Shown: positions 1 through 8,835 of the stretch, piece by piece
How positions within the stretch are numbered: position 1 is the stretch's first letter
How the letters are laid out: the number at the start of each line of letters is the position of its first letter
Made by a program: the position numbers and the translations under genes
Notes under the pieces: generated by a model
What the model was told of the DNA's origin: nothing
Database searches by the model: none
What the model saw: only the letters and a program-made list of their open reading frames with translations
Assembly (NCBI RefSeq): GCF_900110925.1
Contig: NZ_FOFP01000010.1
Coordinates: forward strand, 144,133 to 208,132
Direction of reading: 5' to 3'
DNA: 64,000 nucleotides
Origin: Pseudomonas cuatrocienegasensis
GTDB taxonomy: Bacteria > Pseudomonadota > Gammaproteobacteria > Pseudomonadales > Pseudomonadaceae

Positions 1-3
1 CCC

Positions 4-1515
4 ATGAACCTACCGCGCCCCCGCACTCTCGATGCCTGGCTCAAGCTGCTGGAAGGCCTGCAGCTGCCTGTTGCGAGCGAGACTCATCTACAGGTTTGTC
101 GTGCTCTCGGCGACAGCCGCCGCTCGATCCGCGAGATCGCCGGCATGATGCAGGCCAGCCCTGCCTTGGTGCTCGCGGTGATGCGCGAAGCCAACCGCAA
201 AGGCTCGGTGCTCAGCGAGCCAGCGGAAAGCCTGGAAAGCGCCCTGAACCGCCTGGGACTGCAGCGAGCGACGGCACTGCTGGAGCGCCAGCCCAGCCTG
301 CCTGAAAGTGAGATTGCCCCCGCGCTACGCCAGGTGCTGCTGATCAGCCAGCATGCGACACAACAGGCAAACGGCCTGTTCAGCGGCCGCCTGGCCCGCT
401 TGTGGCAGGAAATTCACTGGGGCAGCCTGCTGTTCCTCGCGCCCCTATGGTCGTTGCTGGCGGCATACCCGGAACTGCTAGAGGCCTGGGAGCAGCGGGT
501 GCTGATCAAGGGTGAGCCGGCGATTCGTGTTGAACGGGAGCTGCTTGGCGTGCCCTTGCTCAAGCTCTGCCTGGCACTGGTCGAACGCTGGAATTTGCCA
601 GAATGGATTATCGAGGGTTACCGCCTGCTGGTTGCCGATCGCCGCCTGCTGGTCAAAGCCCTGCATATCGCCCGTAACAACGACCATCCGCTGCAACAGC
701 AGCAGTGCCTGGACGATGACAGTCACCTGCGGCGCTGGCTGACCCACCCGGGCAACAGCATTCTGCTGGCCAACGGCCTGGCGCTGTCGGCCCATGCATC
801 CTGGAGCGGCCCGCACAGCCTGCGCTGGCAGCGTCTGGCTGGCTTGTACCTGCAGGTGCCATTGGACGGCTTGCAACAGCTGGTCCACCAGCAGGCAGTA
901 AGCAGCGCACAAAGCCTGGCCGAACATGGCCTCTGGCACCCCGCCGAGGCATTGCTCTGGCCGACCGGCAGCAGCCATTTGCGCGCCCTGCAACCACCTG
1001 CAGCGAAACCTGCGAATGTCAGCCAATGGCGGCAGTTGTGCGGCCAGCTACTGGCCCAACCCAGCACCTTCAGTAACATCCTGCAACTCAGTACCACCGC
1101 CTGCGCAGCGCTGCAGGCCTGTGGCATGCAGCGCGTGCTGATTCTGCTTGCCGATCGTCAGCACACGCGTCTGCTCGCACAGCAGAGCGCCGGTCTGAGC
1201 AAGGCCGCGTCCGGCCTCAGCCTGGACCCGCAAAACAGCCAAGTGCTGCGTCGCTTGCTGCAGGCACCGGCGCAGTTGCGCCTGACGCCCGCCAATATCG
1301 CCCAGTTTTCGGCCCTGCTGCCCGGCGCACTGAAAGGGCTGTTTCCCAGCGAGCACCTGCTGATCCGTTCACTGGCCAACAATGGCCGGGTCGTCATGCT
1401 GCTATTCGCCGACCAGGGCGGCACCCCCATTGCAGAGCCAACCCTGCAGGCGGTGGGCAAGACCATGCAGTGCATCGAGCGCGCGCTGGACAGCTTCGCC
1501 CACCGTGCACGCTGA
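4..1515 (+). CDS. HDOD domain protein, signalling/regulatory
   Basis: A 503-residue protein whose N-terminal half (about residues 15-215) looks like an HDOD domain, the degenerate HD-phosphohydrolase relative found in bacterial signalling proteins. It lacks obvious HD metal ligands. The C-terminal third (about 340-500) has the length and pattern of a GAF-like sensor domain, though this is only a visual match. No signal peptide or membrane segment is seen, so it should be cytoplasmic. It sits 72 bp before rhdA in the same direction, the place of PA4955 in P. aeruginosa. The ATG is three bases from the window edge, so its ribosome binding site and any upstream extension cannot be judged. The partner it controls is unknown. 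Confidence 0.7.
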   Translation: MNLPRPRTLDAWLKLLEGLQLPVASETHLQVCRALGDSRRSIREIAGMMQASPALVLAVMREANRKGSVLSEPAESLESALNRLGLQRATALLERQPSLPESEIAPALRQVLLISQHATQQANGLFSGRLARLWQEIHWGSLLFLAPLWSLLAAYPELLEAWEQRVLIKGEPAIRVERELLGVPLLKLCLALVERWNLPEWIIEGYRLLVADRRLLVKALHIARNNDHPLQQQQCLDDDSHLRRWLTHPGNSILLANGLALSAHASWSGPHSLRWQRLAGLYLQVPLDGLQQLVHQQAVSSAQSLAEHGLWHPAEALLWPTGSSHLRALQPPAAKPANVSQWRQLCGQLLAQPSTFSNILQLSTTACAALQACGMQRVLILLADRQHTRLLAQQSAGLSKAASGLSLDPQNSQVLRRLLQAPAQLRLTPANIAQFSALLPGALKGLFPSEHLLIRSLANNGRVVMLLFADQGGTPIAEPTLQAVGKTMQCIERALDSFAHRAR

Positions 1516-1553
1516 GCCCAGCCGTGATGGCAACGCGCGAATGGCCTTTGGGC

Positions 1554-1559
1554 TACAAT
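1554..1559 (+). promoter_or_regulatory. possible -10 element for rhdA
   Basis: TACAAT lies 28 bases before the rhdA ATG in the short gap after the HDOD gene. No convincing -35 box is visible at the right distance, so this is a weak call. Confidence 0.25.
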
Positions 1560-1587
1560 CGGGCCTTTCGTTAGCCTGAGGCCGCGC

Positions 1588-2403
1588 ATGTCCGCCTTCG
1601 ATACTCTGCCGCTGGTGATTGAGCCAGCCGAACTGGCCAGCCGCCTGGACGCTCCCGAGCTGATTCTGGTCGACCTGACCAGCACCGCCCGTTATACCGC
1701 CGGCCACCTGCCAGGCGCTCGCTTCGTCGATCCCAAACGCACCCAGCTCGGTCAGCCTCCGGCCCCTGGTCTGTTGCCCGCGCAGGCTGACCTGGAAGCC
1801 CTGTTCGCCGAACTGGGGCACCGTGACGAGGCCGTCTACGTGGTGTACGACGACGAAGGCGGCGGCTGGGCTGGGCGTTTTATCTGGCTGCTCGACGTCA
1901 TTGGTCACGCGCATTACCACTACCTCGACGGCGGCCTGCATGCGTGGCTGGAGGCAGACCTGCCGCTGAGCCAGGAACAACCAGCCGCCGCCAGCGGCAC
2001 CCTGCAACTGACCCTGCACGAGGCACCCACGGCAACCCGCAGCTACCTGCAAAGCCGCCTTGGTGCCAGCGACCTGGCGATCTGGGACGCCCGTGGCCCG
2101 CTGGAGTACAGCGGTGAGAAGGCGCTGACAGCGCGAGCCGGGCATATCCCCGGTGCGGTCAATTTTGAATGGACCGCTGGCATGGACCCGAGCCGCGCCC
2201 TGCGCATGCGCCAGGACCTGCCTGCCATGCTGACCGCGCTGGGCATTACGCCCGACAAAGAAGTGATCACCCACTGCCAGACACATCACCGCTCAGGCTT
2301 CACCTACCTGGTCGCCAAAGCCCTGGGCTACCCCCGGGTAAAAGCCTACGCCGGCTCATGGGGCGAATGGGGCAACCACCCCGACACCCCTATCGAACGC
2401 TGA
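1588..2403 (+). CDS. rhdA: thiosulfate sulfurtransferase (rhodanese) RhdA
   Basis: A 271-residue tandem-rhodanese enzyme that moves sulfane sulfur from thiosulfate to cyanide or other thiophilic acceptors in the cytoplasm. The N-terminal rhodanese domain (about 8-130) is non-catalytic. The C-terminal one (about 150-268) carries the active-site loop CQTHHRS with Cys230, the same position and loop as the characterised Azotobacter vinelandii RhdA. Length matches the family. The ATG at 1588 fits the domain start. It is followed 48 bp later by psd in the same direction, as in P. aeruginosa (PA4956-PA4957). Confidence 0.95.
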   Translation: MSAFDTLPLVIEPAELASRLDAPELILVDLTSTARYTAGHLPGARFVDPKRTQLGQPPAPGLLPAQADLEALFAELGHRDEAVYVVYDDEGGGWAGRFIWLLDVIGHAHYHYLDGGLHAWLEADLPLSQEQPAAASGTLQLTLHEAPTATRSYLQSRLGASDLAIWDARGPLEYSGEKALTARAGHIPGAVNFEWTAGMDPSRALRMRQDLPAMLTALGITPDKEVITHCQTHHRSGFTYLVAKALGYPRVKAYAGSWGEWGNHPDTPIER

Positions 2404-2451
2404 TTATCTACTTCTCGCGCCGCCTCGCTTGCGGCTCTCAAGGAATGCCCC

Positions 2452-3309
2452 ATGAAGCAACGTCTGTTCATCATCAGCCAGTACCTGCTGCCCCATCACC
2501 TGCTGTCGCGCTTGATCGGTTGCCTGGCCGAGTGCCGTATCGCGTGGATCAAGAATCCGCTGATCAAGGCGTTTGCCAAGCACTACCAGGTCGACATGAG
2601 TGAAGCCCAGGTCGAATCGCTGAGTGCTTACGAGCACTTCAACGCCTTTTTCACCCGCGCCCTCAAGGAAGGTGCGCGTCCACTGGACAACGCCGCCGAC
2701 GCCGTTCTCTGCCCCGCCGACGGTGCCATCAGCCAGCTCGGGCGCATCGAGCATGGGCGTATCTTCCAGGCCAAGGGCCACAGTTTCAGCGTGGTCGAAC
2801 TGCTCGGCGGCGACAGCGCCCTGGCCGCGCCCTTCATGGGCGGTGAGTTTGCCACCGTGTACCTCTCGCCCAAGGACTACCACCGTGTGCACATGCCGCT
2901 GAGCGGCACCCTGCGCGAGATGGTCTACGTGCCTGGCCGCCTGTTCTCGGTCAACCAGACCACCGCAGAAAACGTCCCAGAGCTGTTCGCCCGCAATGAG
3001 CGCGTGGTCTGCATCTTCGATACCGAGCGTGGCCCCATGGCGGTCGTGCTGGTTGGCGCGATGATCGTCGCCTCGGTGGAAACCGTCTGGGCCGGCCTGG
3101 TCACGCCGCCGGCACGCCAACTCAAGCGGACCCGCTATGACGAAACGGCGCGCGCGCCAGTTGTGCTGGAAAAAGGCGCCGAACTGGGGCGCTTCAAGCT
3201 CGGCTCCACGGCCATCGTGCTGTTTGGCCCCGACCAGGTGCAGTGGGCCGAGAGCCTGGGCGCCAATAGCGGCGTTCGCATGGGGCAGTGCCTCGGCAGC
3301 CGTGTCTGA
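2452..3309 (+). CDS. psd: phosphatidylserine decarboxylase proenzyme
   Basis: A 285-residue proenzyme that makes phosphatidylethanolamine from phosphatidylserine at the inner membrane. The self-processing motif LGST is at residues 250-253; Ser252 becomes the pyruvoyl group after cleavage. Asp90 (in CPADG) and His147 (in YHRVH) match the charge-relay residues known from E. coli Psd. An AAGGA ribosome binding site lies eight bases before the ATG. Length and motifs are ordinary for the family. It is likely co-transcribed with rhdA. Confidence 0.96.
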   Translation: MKQRLFIISQYLLPHHLLSRLIGCLAECRIAWIKNPLIKAFAKHYQVDMSEAQVESLSAYEHFNAFFTRALKEGARPLDNAADAVLCPADGAISQLGRIEHGRIFQAKGHSFSVVELLGGDSALAAPFMGGEFATVYLSPKDYHRVHMPLSGTLREMVYVPGRLFSVNQTTAENVPELFARNERVVCIFDTERGPMAVVLVGAMIVASVETVWAGLVTPPARQLKRTRYDETARAPVVLEKGAELGRFKLGSTAIVLFGPDQVQWAESLGANSGVRMGQCLGSRV

Positions 3310-3319
3310 ATAAGTGATA

Positions 3320-3351
3320 TTCGCCGTGGCGCCCCTTGGCGAAACGGCGAA
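3320..3351 (+). terminator. hairpin after psd, possible terminator
   Basis: TTCGCCG at 3320-3326 pairs with CGGCGAA at 3345-3351, with a smaller GC-rich helix inside. It begins 11 bases after the psd stop. There is no U-run, so termination is not certain. The rest of the gap up to 3478 shows nothing clear. Confidence 0.35.
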
Positions 3352-3477
3352 GCTGCTGCCACTTATGGGGGCCGACTGAACCCGGCTTGGCTGCGGTGGT
3401 CGACAGATACTGCTAGAGTTCGGGACATTACCGATAATCAAAACCGCCCTGCGCCAGTGCTGGAGCCCCCGATTTAG

Positions 3478-5280
3478 ATGGATAAACAGAGCCCCTTCTT
3501 GCTACTTCGTGTGCCCACACCGACCAAGCAGAGCCTGTCCTTCTGTGAAGCCACCCCGCGCGAATTGAAGCGCTGGATCGCCGGGTTACCCAAAGCCAAT
3601 ATTGGCGAAACGGCTCGCCAGCTGTACCAGGCACTGGTTGAAATCAATCAGTTGCTGACCCCCTCCGACAACCGCCTGCAACTGCTGGAGCTGCTGCGCC
3701 CAGAGGTGTATTTCGTCTGCAAACACCTGGAGCGGCACTTTCTCAGCCAGGCCATCGTCCTCGACGAGCGCCCGCGCAAGGTCGCCAACCTGTGTCAGGC
3801 ACTGCAGAACCACCTCGCCGTCGGCTACAAGCTGATCATCGCGCGCATGGCTGCGCCGACCGGACGCGAGCGCAACCAGCTACTCAGCATTGCCCTGCAA
3901 CGGGCCAGTCACAGCCTGTGTGGGCCACTCATTCGCGCCAGCCAGCTGTACTGCCCAGTTCCCGAAGGGCTCTGGCTGGAGCTGCATCAGTTGTATCAGA
4001 TCGCTCAGGACGCCCAGCTGCAGACAGCGATCATTCGCGACCCACTGGCCAAACACACCGAAGGCCTCAGCGTCGAGCAAACCTACCTGGTTGCCCTGCT
4101 GCTGGGCTGCGCACGCTGCAATCAGATGCGTCAAAGCGCAATCGCACGCCTGGCCGAGGTGCTCGAACCCTGGAGCGCCCTGGTGCGCCTGCAACCGCGC
4201 AAAGCCAGCGCCAGCCTGTTTGCCGTGGCGCCACAGCTCGACGGCCCGCCGCGTTACACCTCGCTGTACCAGCCGAGCGAATTGCAGAATGCGCTGGGCA
4301 TCGACCCCACACCCCTGGTCGACGCGATCAAGGAACACCTGGAGGGCACTGCTAGCCCGCGCCTGCTTGTGCCCGAAGGTTTCAGCATCGACATGCTCCA
4401 GCACCTCAGCGCCGCCTGGGGCGATATTTCCGAGCGGACCTTCCAGCGTACCCAAGGCCAGGGCGGCATGACCCTGTGCATTGGCATGAGCGCGCTGCAC
4501 TTCTACCTGGCAGGCAAAAAACCGTTCAAGGATGTCCTGCAGCTACCGGTCGAGGCGAGCCCGACTGCAGTCTTCAAGCTACAGACCGGTGCATCGGACA
4601 TCTGGGCCAACGCCTTCGATGCGCAAAAGCACAATAACTGGGAAAACGGCATGCCCTTCGAGGAAATCGAATATGCCAAGCCGCCCAGTGGCGATGCCCC
4701 TGCCAGTGAAACAAATGGTACAGGCGATAGTTTTCCGACCTTCGAGCTGCCCATCGTCAACCACAGCCCGGGCGGCTACTGCCTGTCCTGGCCCAAGGAT
4801 GTCCCCAGCCAATTGCAGGCCGGCGAACTGCTCGGCGTCCAGGATTCCCCCGAACAGGGCTGGAGCGTCGCCGTCGTGCGCTGGATCCGCCAGGTCCGTG
4901 GTGGCGGTACGCAGATGGGCATCGAATTGATCGCCCCCCACGCCCAGGCCTGTGGCTTGCAACTGGTGCGCAAGGCCGAGCAGAACAGCCAGTACCTGCG
5001 CGCCCTACTGCTGCCGGAAATCAGCGCCATCTCGCGCCCGGCCACAGTGATCACGCCGCGCCTGCCATTTCAGGAAGGCAACAAGGTGATGATCAATATC
5101 CGCGGCGTCGAACGCCGCGCCGTACTCAGCTCGCGACAGACCAGTACGGGCAGTTTCAGCCAATTCGAATACCGCAGCGTCGAGCAGAATACGCTCGATG
5201 AGCGGGCACCCGTCACACCTGCGGGAACCCACGTGCCAGGCGGGGAGGAAGACTTTGACTCACTCTGGAAGTCGCTGTAG
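3478..5280 (+). CDS. PilZ-like domain protein (PA4958-like)
   Basis: A 600-residue cytoplasmic protein. Most of it (residues 1-415) is helical with no recognised domain. The segment at about 425-505 has the look of a divergent PilZ domain: NHSPGGYCLSWP, then a strand pair ending VVRWIRQ and MGIELIAP. The usual RxxxR c-di-GMP binding arginines before the domain are not evident, so ligand binding is doubtful. A GGAG lies 12 bases before the ATG. It directly precedes fimX, a c-di-GMP receptor, as in P. aeruginosa, which suggests a role in the same surface-motility signalling. That role is inference from position. Confidence 0.7.
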   Translation: MDKQSPFLLLRVPTPTKQSLSFCEATPRELKRWIAGLPKANIGETARQLYQALVEINQLLTPSDNRLQLLELLRPEVYFVCKHLERHFLSQAIVLDERPRKVANLCQALQNHLAVGYKLIIARMAAPTGRERNQLLSIALQRASHSLCGPLIRASQLYCPVPEGLWLELHQLYQIAQDAQLQTAIIRDPLAKHTEGLSVEQTYLVALLLGCARCNQMRQSAIARLAEVLEPWSALVRLQPRKASASLFAVAPQLDGPPRYTSLYQPSELQNALGIDPTPLVDAIKEHLEGTASPRLLVPEGFSIDMLQHLSAAWGDISERTFQRTQGQGGMTLCIGMSALHFYLAGKKPFKDVLQLPVEASPTAVFKLQTGASDIWANAFDAQKHNNWENGMPFEEIEYAKPPSGDAPASETNGTGDSFPTFELPIVNHSPGGYCLSWPKDVPSQLQAGELLGVQDSPEQGWSVAVVRWIRQVRGGGTQMGIELIAPHAQACGLQLVRKAEQNSQYLRALLLPEISAISRPATVITPRLPFQEGNKVMINIRGVERRAVLSSRQTSTGSFSQFEYRSVEQNTLDERAPVTPAGTHVPGGEEDFDSLWKSL

Positions 5281-5342
5281 ATTCCTGGCTCAGCATATTT
5301 CGCCGCCGCTTCGCGCCTGCTTGGCGCAGACCTGATCCCGCC

Positions 5343-7412
5343 ATGGCCATCGAGAAAAAAACCATAAGGCTCCTGCTACTCGAGGACTCGCAAAACGAGG
5401 CCGAGCGTATCGTAAGCCTGTTTCGCAATGCCGGTAACGCGACGCGCGTGCACCGCCTGACCTCCAGTGACGACCTTGCCCAGGCCTTCCAGCAAAGCTG
5501 GGACTTGCTGATCTGCGCGCCCAGCAGCGAAGCGCTCGAACCAGGCGAAGCGATCAATGCGATCCGCCGCCAGGCCAAGGATATTCCGGTCATCCAACTG
5601 CTGGCCGACAATGACTCCGACAGCATCACCGACGCCCTGATGCTTGGCGCTCAGGACGCGCTGCCCCAGGGCGAAGACGAGCGCCTGGTGCTGGTGGCCA
5701 AACGTGAGCTGGCCAATCTGGAAGAGCGCCGTGCCCGGCGGATGGCCGAAGTGGCCCTGCGTGAGGCGGAAAAACGCTGCCAGTTGCTGCTGGAAAGCTC
5801 GGTCGATGCAATCACCTATGTGCACGACGGCATGCATATCTACGCCAACCGTGCCTACCTGGAGCTGTTCGCCTACGAAGATGCCGAAGAGCTCGAAGGC
5901 ATGCCGATGATCGACCTGATCGGCGGCAGCGACCAGAGCAGCTTCAAGGACTTTCTGAAGAACTACCAGAATGCCGACGGCAGCGCCGAACTGACCTGCA
6001 GCGGGGTCAAGGCCGACGGCCAGACCTTCCAGGCGCGCATGAGCTTTTCCCCGGCCACTTACGATGGCGAACCCTGCACCCAGGTGGTGATCCGCGCCGA
6101 AGGCTCGAATGCCGAGCTGGAAGAAAAGCTGCGCGAGATCAGCAGCCAGGATCTGGTCACCGGCCTGTACAACCGCATCTACTTCCTCGAGTTGATGGAC
6201 AGTGCCGCCGAGCGCGCCGTGAGTCACGGCCAGCCAGCCAGCCTCGCCTATATCCGCGTCGATCGCTATGCCCCGCTGCTCGCCGAAGTCGGGCTGGCCG
6301 GCATCGATTTGCTGCTCACCGACCTGGCCAACCTGCTGCGCGCACACTTCCCGGACGATGCCCAACTGGCCCGTTTTGGCGATGATGTGTTTGCCGTCCT
6401 GCAACCCGGCAAAACCCCCGAGCAGTGCCAAGACATCCTGAAGGCCCTGCTGCGCAAGATCGAAGCTCACCTGTTCGACGTCAGCGGCCGTACGGCCCAG
6501 ACCACGCTGTCGATCGGTGTTGCTGGGGTTAACGAGAAGACACCCAAGGCCCAGGAAGTCGTTGATCGCGCCCACCGCTGCGCCGACGAACTGAGCGAAG
6601 GCAACACCCTCAAACTGTTCAACCCGGCCGACGAACTGGCGGCCGCGGCCAACCGTGGCAACGTCATTGCCATGGTCCAACAGGCCCTGGAGCACAACAG
6701 CTTCCGCCTGCTGTTTCAGCCGATCATCAGCTTGCGCGGTGACAACTTCGAGCACTACGAGGTGCTCCTGCGCCTGCTCAGCCCCCAGGGTGAAGAAGTA
6801 CCGCCACCGGACTTCCTCAATGCGGCCAAAGAAGCCGGTCTAGGCGAGAAAATCGATCGTTGGGTGATCCTCAACTCGATCAAGCTACTCGCTGATCACC
6901 GCAGCAAAGGCCACAACACGCGCCTGTTTGTGCACCTGTCCAGCGCCAGCCTGCAAGATCAGACCCTGCTGCCCTGGCTCAGCGTGGCCCTCAAGGCCGC
7001 GCGCCTGCCCTCAGATTCGCTGGTCTTCCAGTTCAGCGAACCGGATGCGATCGCCTACCTCAAGCAGGCCAAGCATGTGACCCAGGGCCTGGCCGAACTG
7101 CATTGCAAGGTCGCCCTGAGCCAGTTCGGCTGCTCGCTGAACCCGTTCAACACGCTCAAGCACCTGCAGGTCGATTTTGTGAAGGTCGACGGCTCGTTCT
7201 CCCAGGACCTGAGCATCCCCGACAATCAGGAAGCCCTGAAGACCCTGCTGGCCAGCCTGCATGCCCAGGCCAAGCTGACCATCGTGCCCTATGTCGAGAG
7301 CGCCAGCGTGCTGGCCACACTCTGGCAGGCCGGGGTCAACTACATCCAGGGTTACTACCTGCAAGGCCCCAGCCAGTCGATGAACTACGACTTCTCCGCC
7401 GACGACGAATAA
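5343..7412 (+). CDS. fimX: FimX, c-di-GMP receptor controlling type IV pili
   Basis: A 689-residue protein with the FimX domain order: a receiver-like domain (1-125), a PAS domain (about 145-255), a GGDEF domain (about 265-430) and an EAL domain (about 440-685). Both catalytic signatures are degenerate as known for P. aeruginosa FimX: GDDVF at 346-350 replaces GGDEF, and EVLLRLL at 473 replaces the EAL motif. In that species FimX binds c-di-GMP through the inactive EAL domain and promotes pilus assembly and twitching at the cell pole. No strong ribosome binding site is seen before the ATG, so translation may be partly coupled to the gene 62 bp upstream. Confidence 0.93.
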   Translation: MAIEKKTIRLLLLEDSQNEAERIVSLFRNAGNATRVHRLTSSDDLAQAFQQSWDLLICAPSSEALEPGEAINAIRRQAKDIPVIQLLADNDSDSITDALMLGAQDALPQGEDERLVLVAKRELANLEERRARRMAEVALREAEKRCQLLLESSVDAITYVHDGMHIYANRAYLELFAYEDAEELEGMPMIDLIGGSDQSSFKDFLKNYQNADGSAELTCSGVKADGQTFQARMSFSPATYDGEPCTQVVIRAEGSNAELEEKLREISSQDLVTGLYNRIYFLELMDSAAERAVSHGQPASLAYIRVDRYAPLLAEVGLAGIDLLLTDLANLLRAHFPDDAQLARFGDDVFAVLQPGKTPEQCQDILKALLRKIEAHLFDVSGRTAQTTLSIGVAGVNEKTPKAQEVVDRAHRCADELSEGNTLKLFNPADELAAAANRGNVIAMVQQALEHNSFRLLFQPIISLRGDNFEHYEVLLRLLSPQGEEVPPPDFLNAAKEAGLGEKIDRWVILNSIKLLADHRSKGHNTRLFVHLSSASLQDQTLLPWLSVALKAARLPSDSLVFQFSEPDAIAYLKQAKHVTQGLAELHCKVALSQFGCSLNPFNTLKHLQVDFVKVDGSFSQDLSIPDNQEALKTLLASLHAQAKLTIVPYVESASVLATLWQAGVNYIQGYYLQGPSQSMNYDFSADDE

Positions 7413-7418
7413 GCCTGC

Positions 7419-7436
7419 GGCCACCGCAAGGTGGCC
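7419..7436. terminator. hairpin between convergent fimX and serB
   Basis: GGCCACC, loop GCAA, GGTGGCC forms a perfect seven-pair stem with a GNRA loop in the 32 bp gap between the two stop codons. It could act on both strands. A U-run is missing. Confidence 0.5.
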
Positions 7437-7444
7437 TGCGCGAC

Positions 7445-8659
7445 TCACTCCAGACTGTCGCGATCGCGAAACCCGAGCAGATAGAGAATGCCATCCAGGC
7501 CAAGGGTCGAGATCGCCTGTTTGGCCGATTGCTTGACCAGCGGTTTGGCGCGGAAGGCCACACCCAGCCCGGCGATGGCCAGCATCGGCAGATCATTCGC
7601 GCCGTCGCCCACGGCGATGGTCTGCTCCAGGCGCAAACCTTCCTTGGCTGCCAACTCACGCAGCAAGTCGGCCTTGCGCTGGGCATCGACAATCGGCTCA
7701 ACGGCAATGCCCGTCACCTGGCCATCGACAATCTGCAGCTCGTTGGCAAACACATAGTCGATCCCCAGCTTGGCTTGCAGCTGCTTGGCGAAATAGGTGA
7801 ACCCCCCCGAGAGGATCGCCGTCTTGTAGCCCAGCCGCTTGAGTTCGGCGAACAGGGTTTCGGCGCCTTCGGTCAGGCGCAGCGAGGCGCCGATGTCTTC
7901 GAGGACGGTTTCCGGCAGGCCCTTGAGCAACGCCAGGCGTTCACGAAAGCTGGCGGCAAAGTCCAGCTCACCACGCATCGCCCGCTCGGTAATCGCCGAT
8001 ACCTGCTCACCCACGCCGGCGGCCTTGGCCAGCTCGTCGATGACCTCGGCTTCGATCAGCGTCGAATCCATGTCGAATACCGCCAGGCGCCGGTTGCGGC
8101 GGAACAGCGAGTCGCGCTGAAAGGCGATATCGACATTCAGAGCCTGGGCCACGCTGAGGAACTCGGCGCGCAACGCCGCCGGGTCCTGCGGCTCGCCACG
8201 CACGGAGAACTCGATGCACCCCTTGCCCTGATCCAGTGGCGTGTCCAGCGGCATGCGTCCGGACAGTCGGTCGATATGATCGATATTCAGGTCATAGCGC
8301 GCGGTGATCGCACTGACGCGCTGCAACTGCTCGGCAGTGACCTTGCGCGTGAGCAGCGTGACGATATGCCGAGCCTTGCCCTGGCCGGCCACCCACTGCT
8401 GATAGTCCGCTTCGGTCACCGGGGTGAAACGCACCTGCTGGTCCAGCTTGTAGGCGGTGAACAGCACATCCTTGAGTACCGAAGATGCCTGCTCGGTACC
8501 GGGAATTTCCACCAGGATGCCAAACGACAGGGTGTCGTGAATCACCGCCTGGCCGATGTCGAGGATGGTTACCCCGCCGCTGGCCAGAACGCCGGTGATA
8601 GCCGCAGTGAGGCCGGGGCGGTCCTCACCGGTGATGTTGATCAGGACGATTTCGCGCAA
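7445..8659 (-). CDS. serB: phosphoserine phosphatase SerB
   Basis: A 404-residue enzyme that makes L-serine from phosphoserine, the last step of serine synthesis. Two ACT-like domains (about 1-75 and 95-180) precede a HAD phosphatase domain with DMDST (Asp196 nucleophile, Asp198), the GGF motif and GDGANDLPML. The start is taken as TTG at 8659-8657, because GGAGGG lies six bases before it and the protein then begins with the family start (RE-IVLINITGEDRPG). A longer frame reaching 8743 has no binding site. Divergent from the SerB-linked membrane protein gene, as in E. coli and P. aeruginosa. Confidence 0.94.
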   Translation of the reverse strand: MREIVLINITGEDRPGLTAAITGVLASGGVTILDIGQAVIHDTLSFGILVEIPGTEQASSVLKDVLFTAYKLDQQVRFTPVTEADYQQWVAGQGKARHIVTLLTRKVTAEQLQRVSAITARYDLNIDHIDRLSGRMPLDTPLDQGKGCIEFSVRGEPQDPAALRAEFLSVAQALNVDIAFQRDSLFRRNRRLAVFDMDSTLIEAEVIDELAKAAGVGEQVSAITERAMRGELDFAASFRERLALLKGLPETVLEDIGASLRLTEGAETLFAELKRLGYKTAILSGGFTYFAKQLQAKLGIDYVFANELQIVDGQVTGIAVEPIVDAQRKADLLRELAAKEGLRLEQTIAVGDGANDLPMLAIAGLGVAFRAKPLVKQSAKQAISTLGLDGILYLLGFRDRDSLE

Positions 8660-8772
8660 GGCGCACCCTCCGGGGCAGTGATGAACGGTCAAGGTGCAGC
8701 GTATACGCGCCCGGACCAGAGAAAAGGCGCACATTCTACCCATATTCCCCGCTGTACGGGCATGCGCAGCGC

Positions 8773-8801
8773 TTTGCCCTGTGCGGGTCGGTCGTTATAC
8801 T
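8773..8801 (+). promoter_or_regulatory. candidate sigma-70 promoter for the SerB-linked membrane gene
   Basis: A -10 box TATACT (8796-8801) is preceded by TTTGCC at 8773-8778 with a 17-base spacer (or TTGCCC one base on, with 16). It lies 34 bases before the GTG start at 8836. The -35 match is only moderate. Confidence 0.45.
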
Positions 8802-8835
8802 GCGCGGCACTTTCAGTCGATAAGAGCCGAGCTCT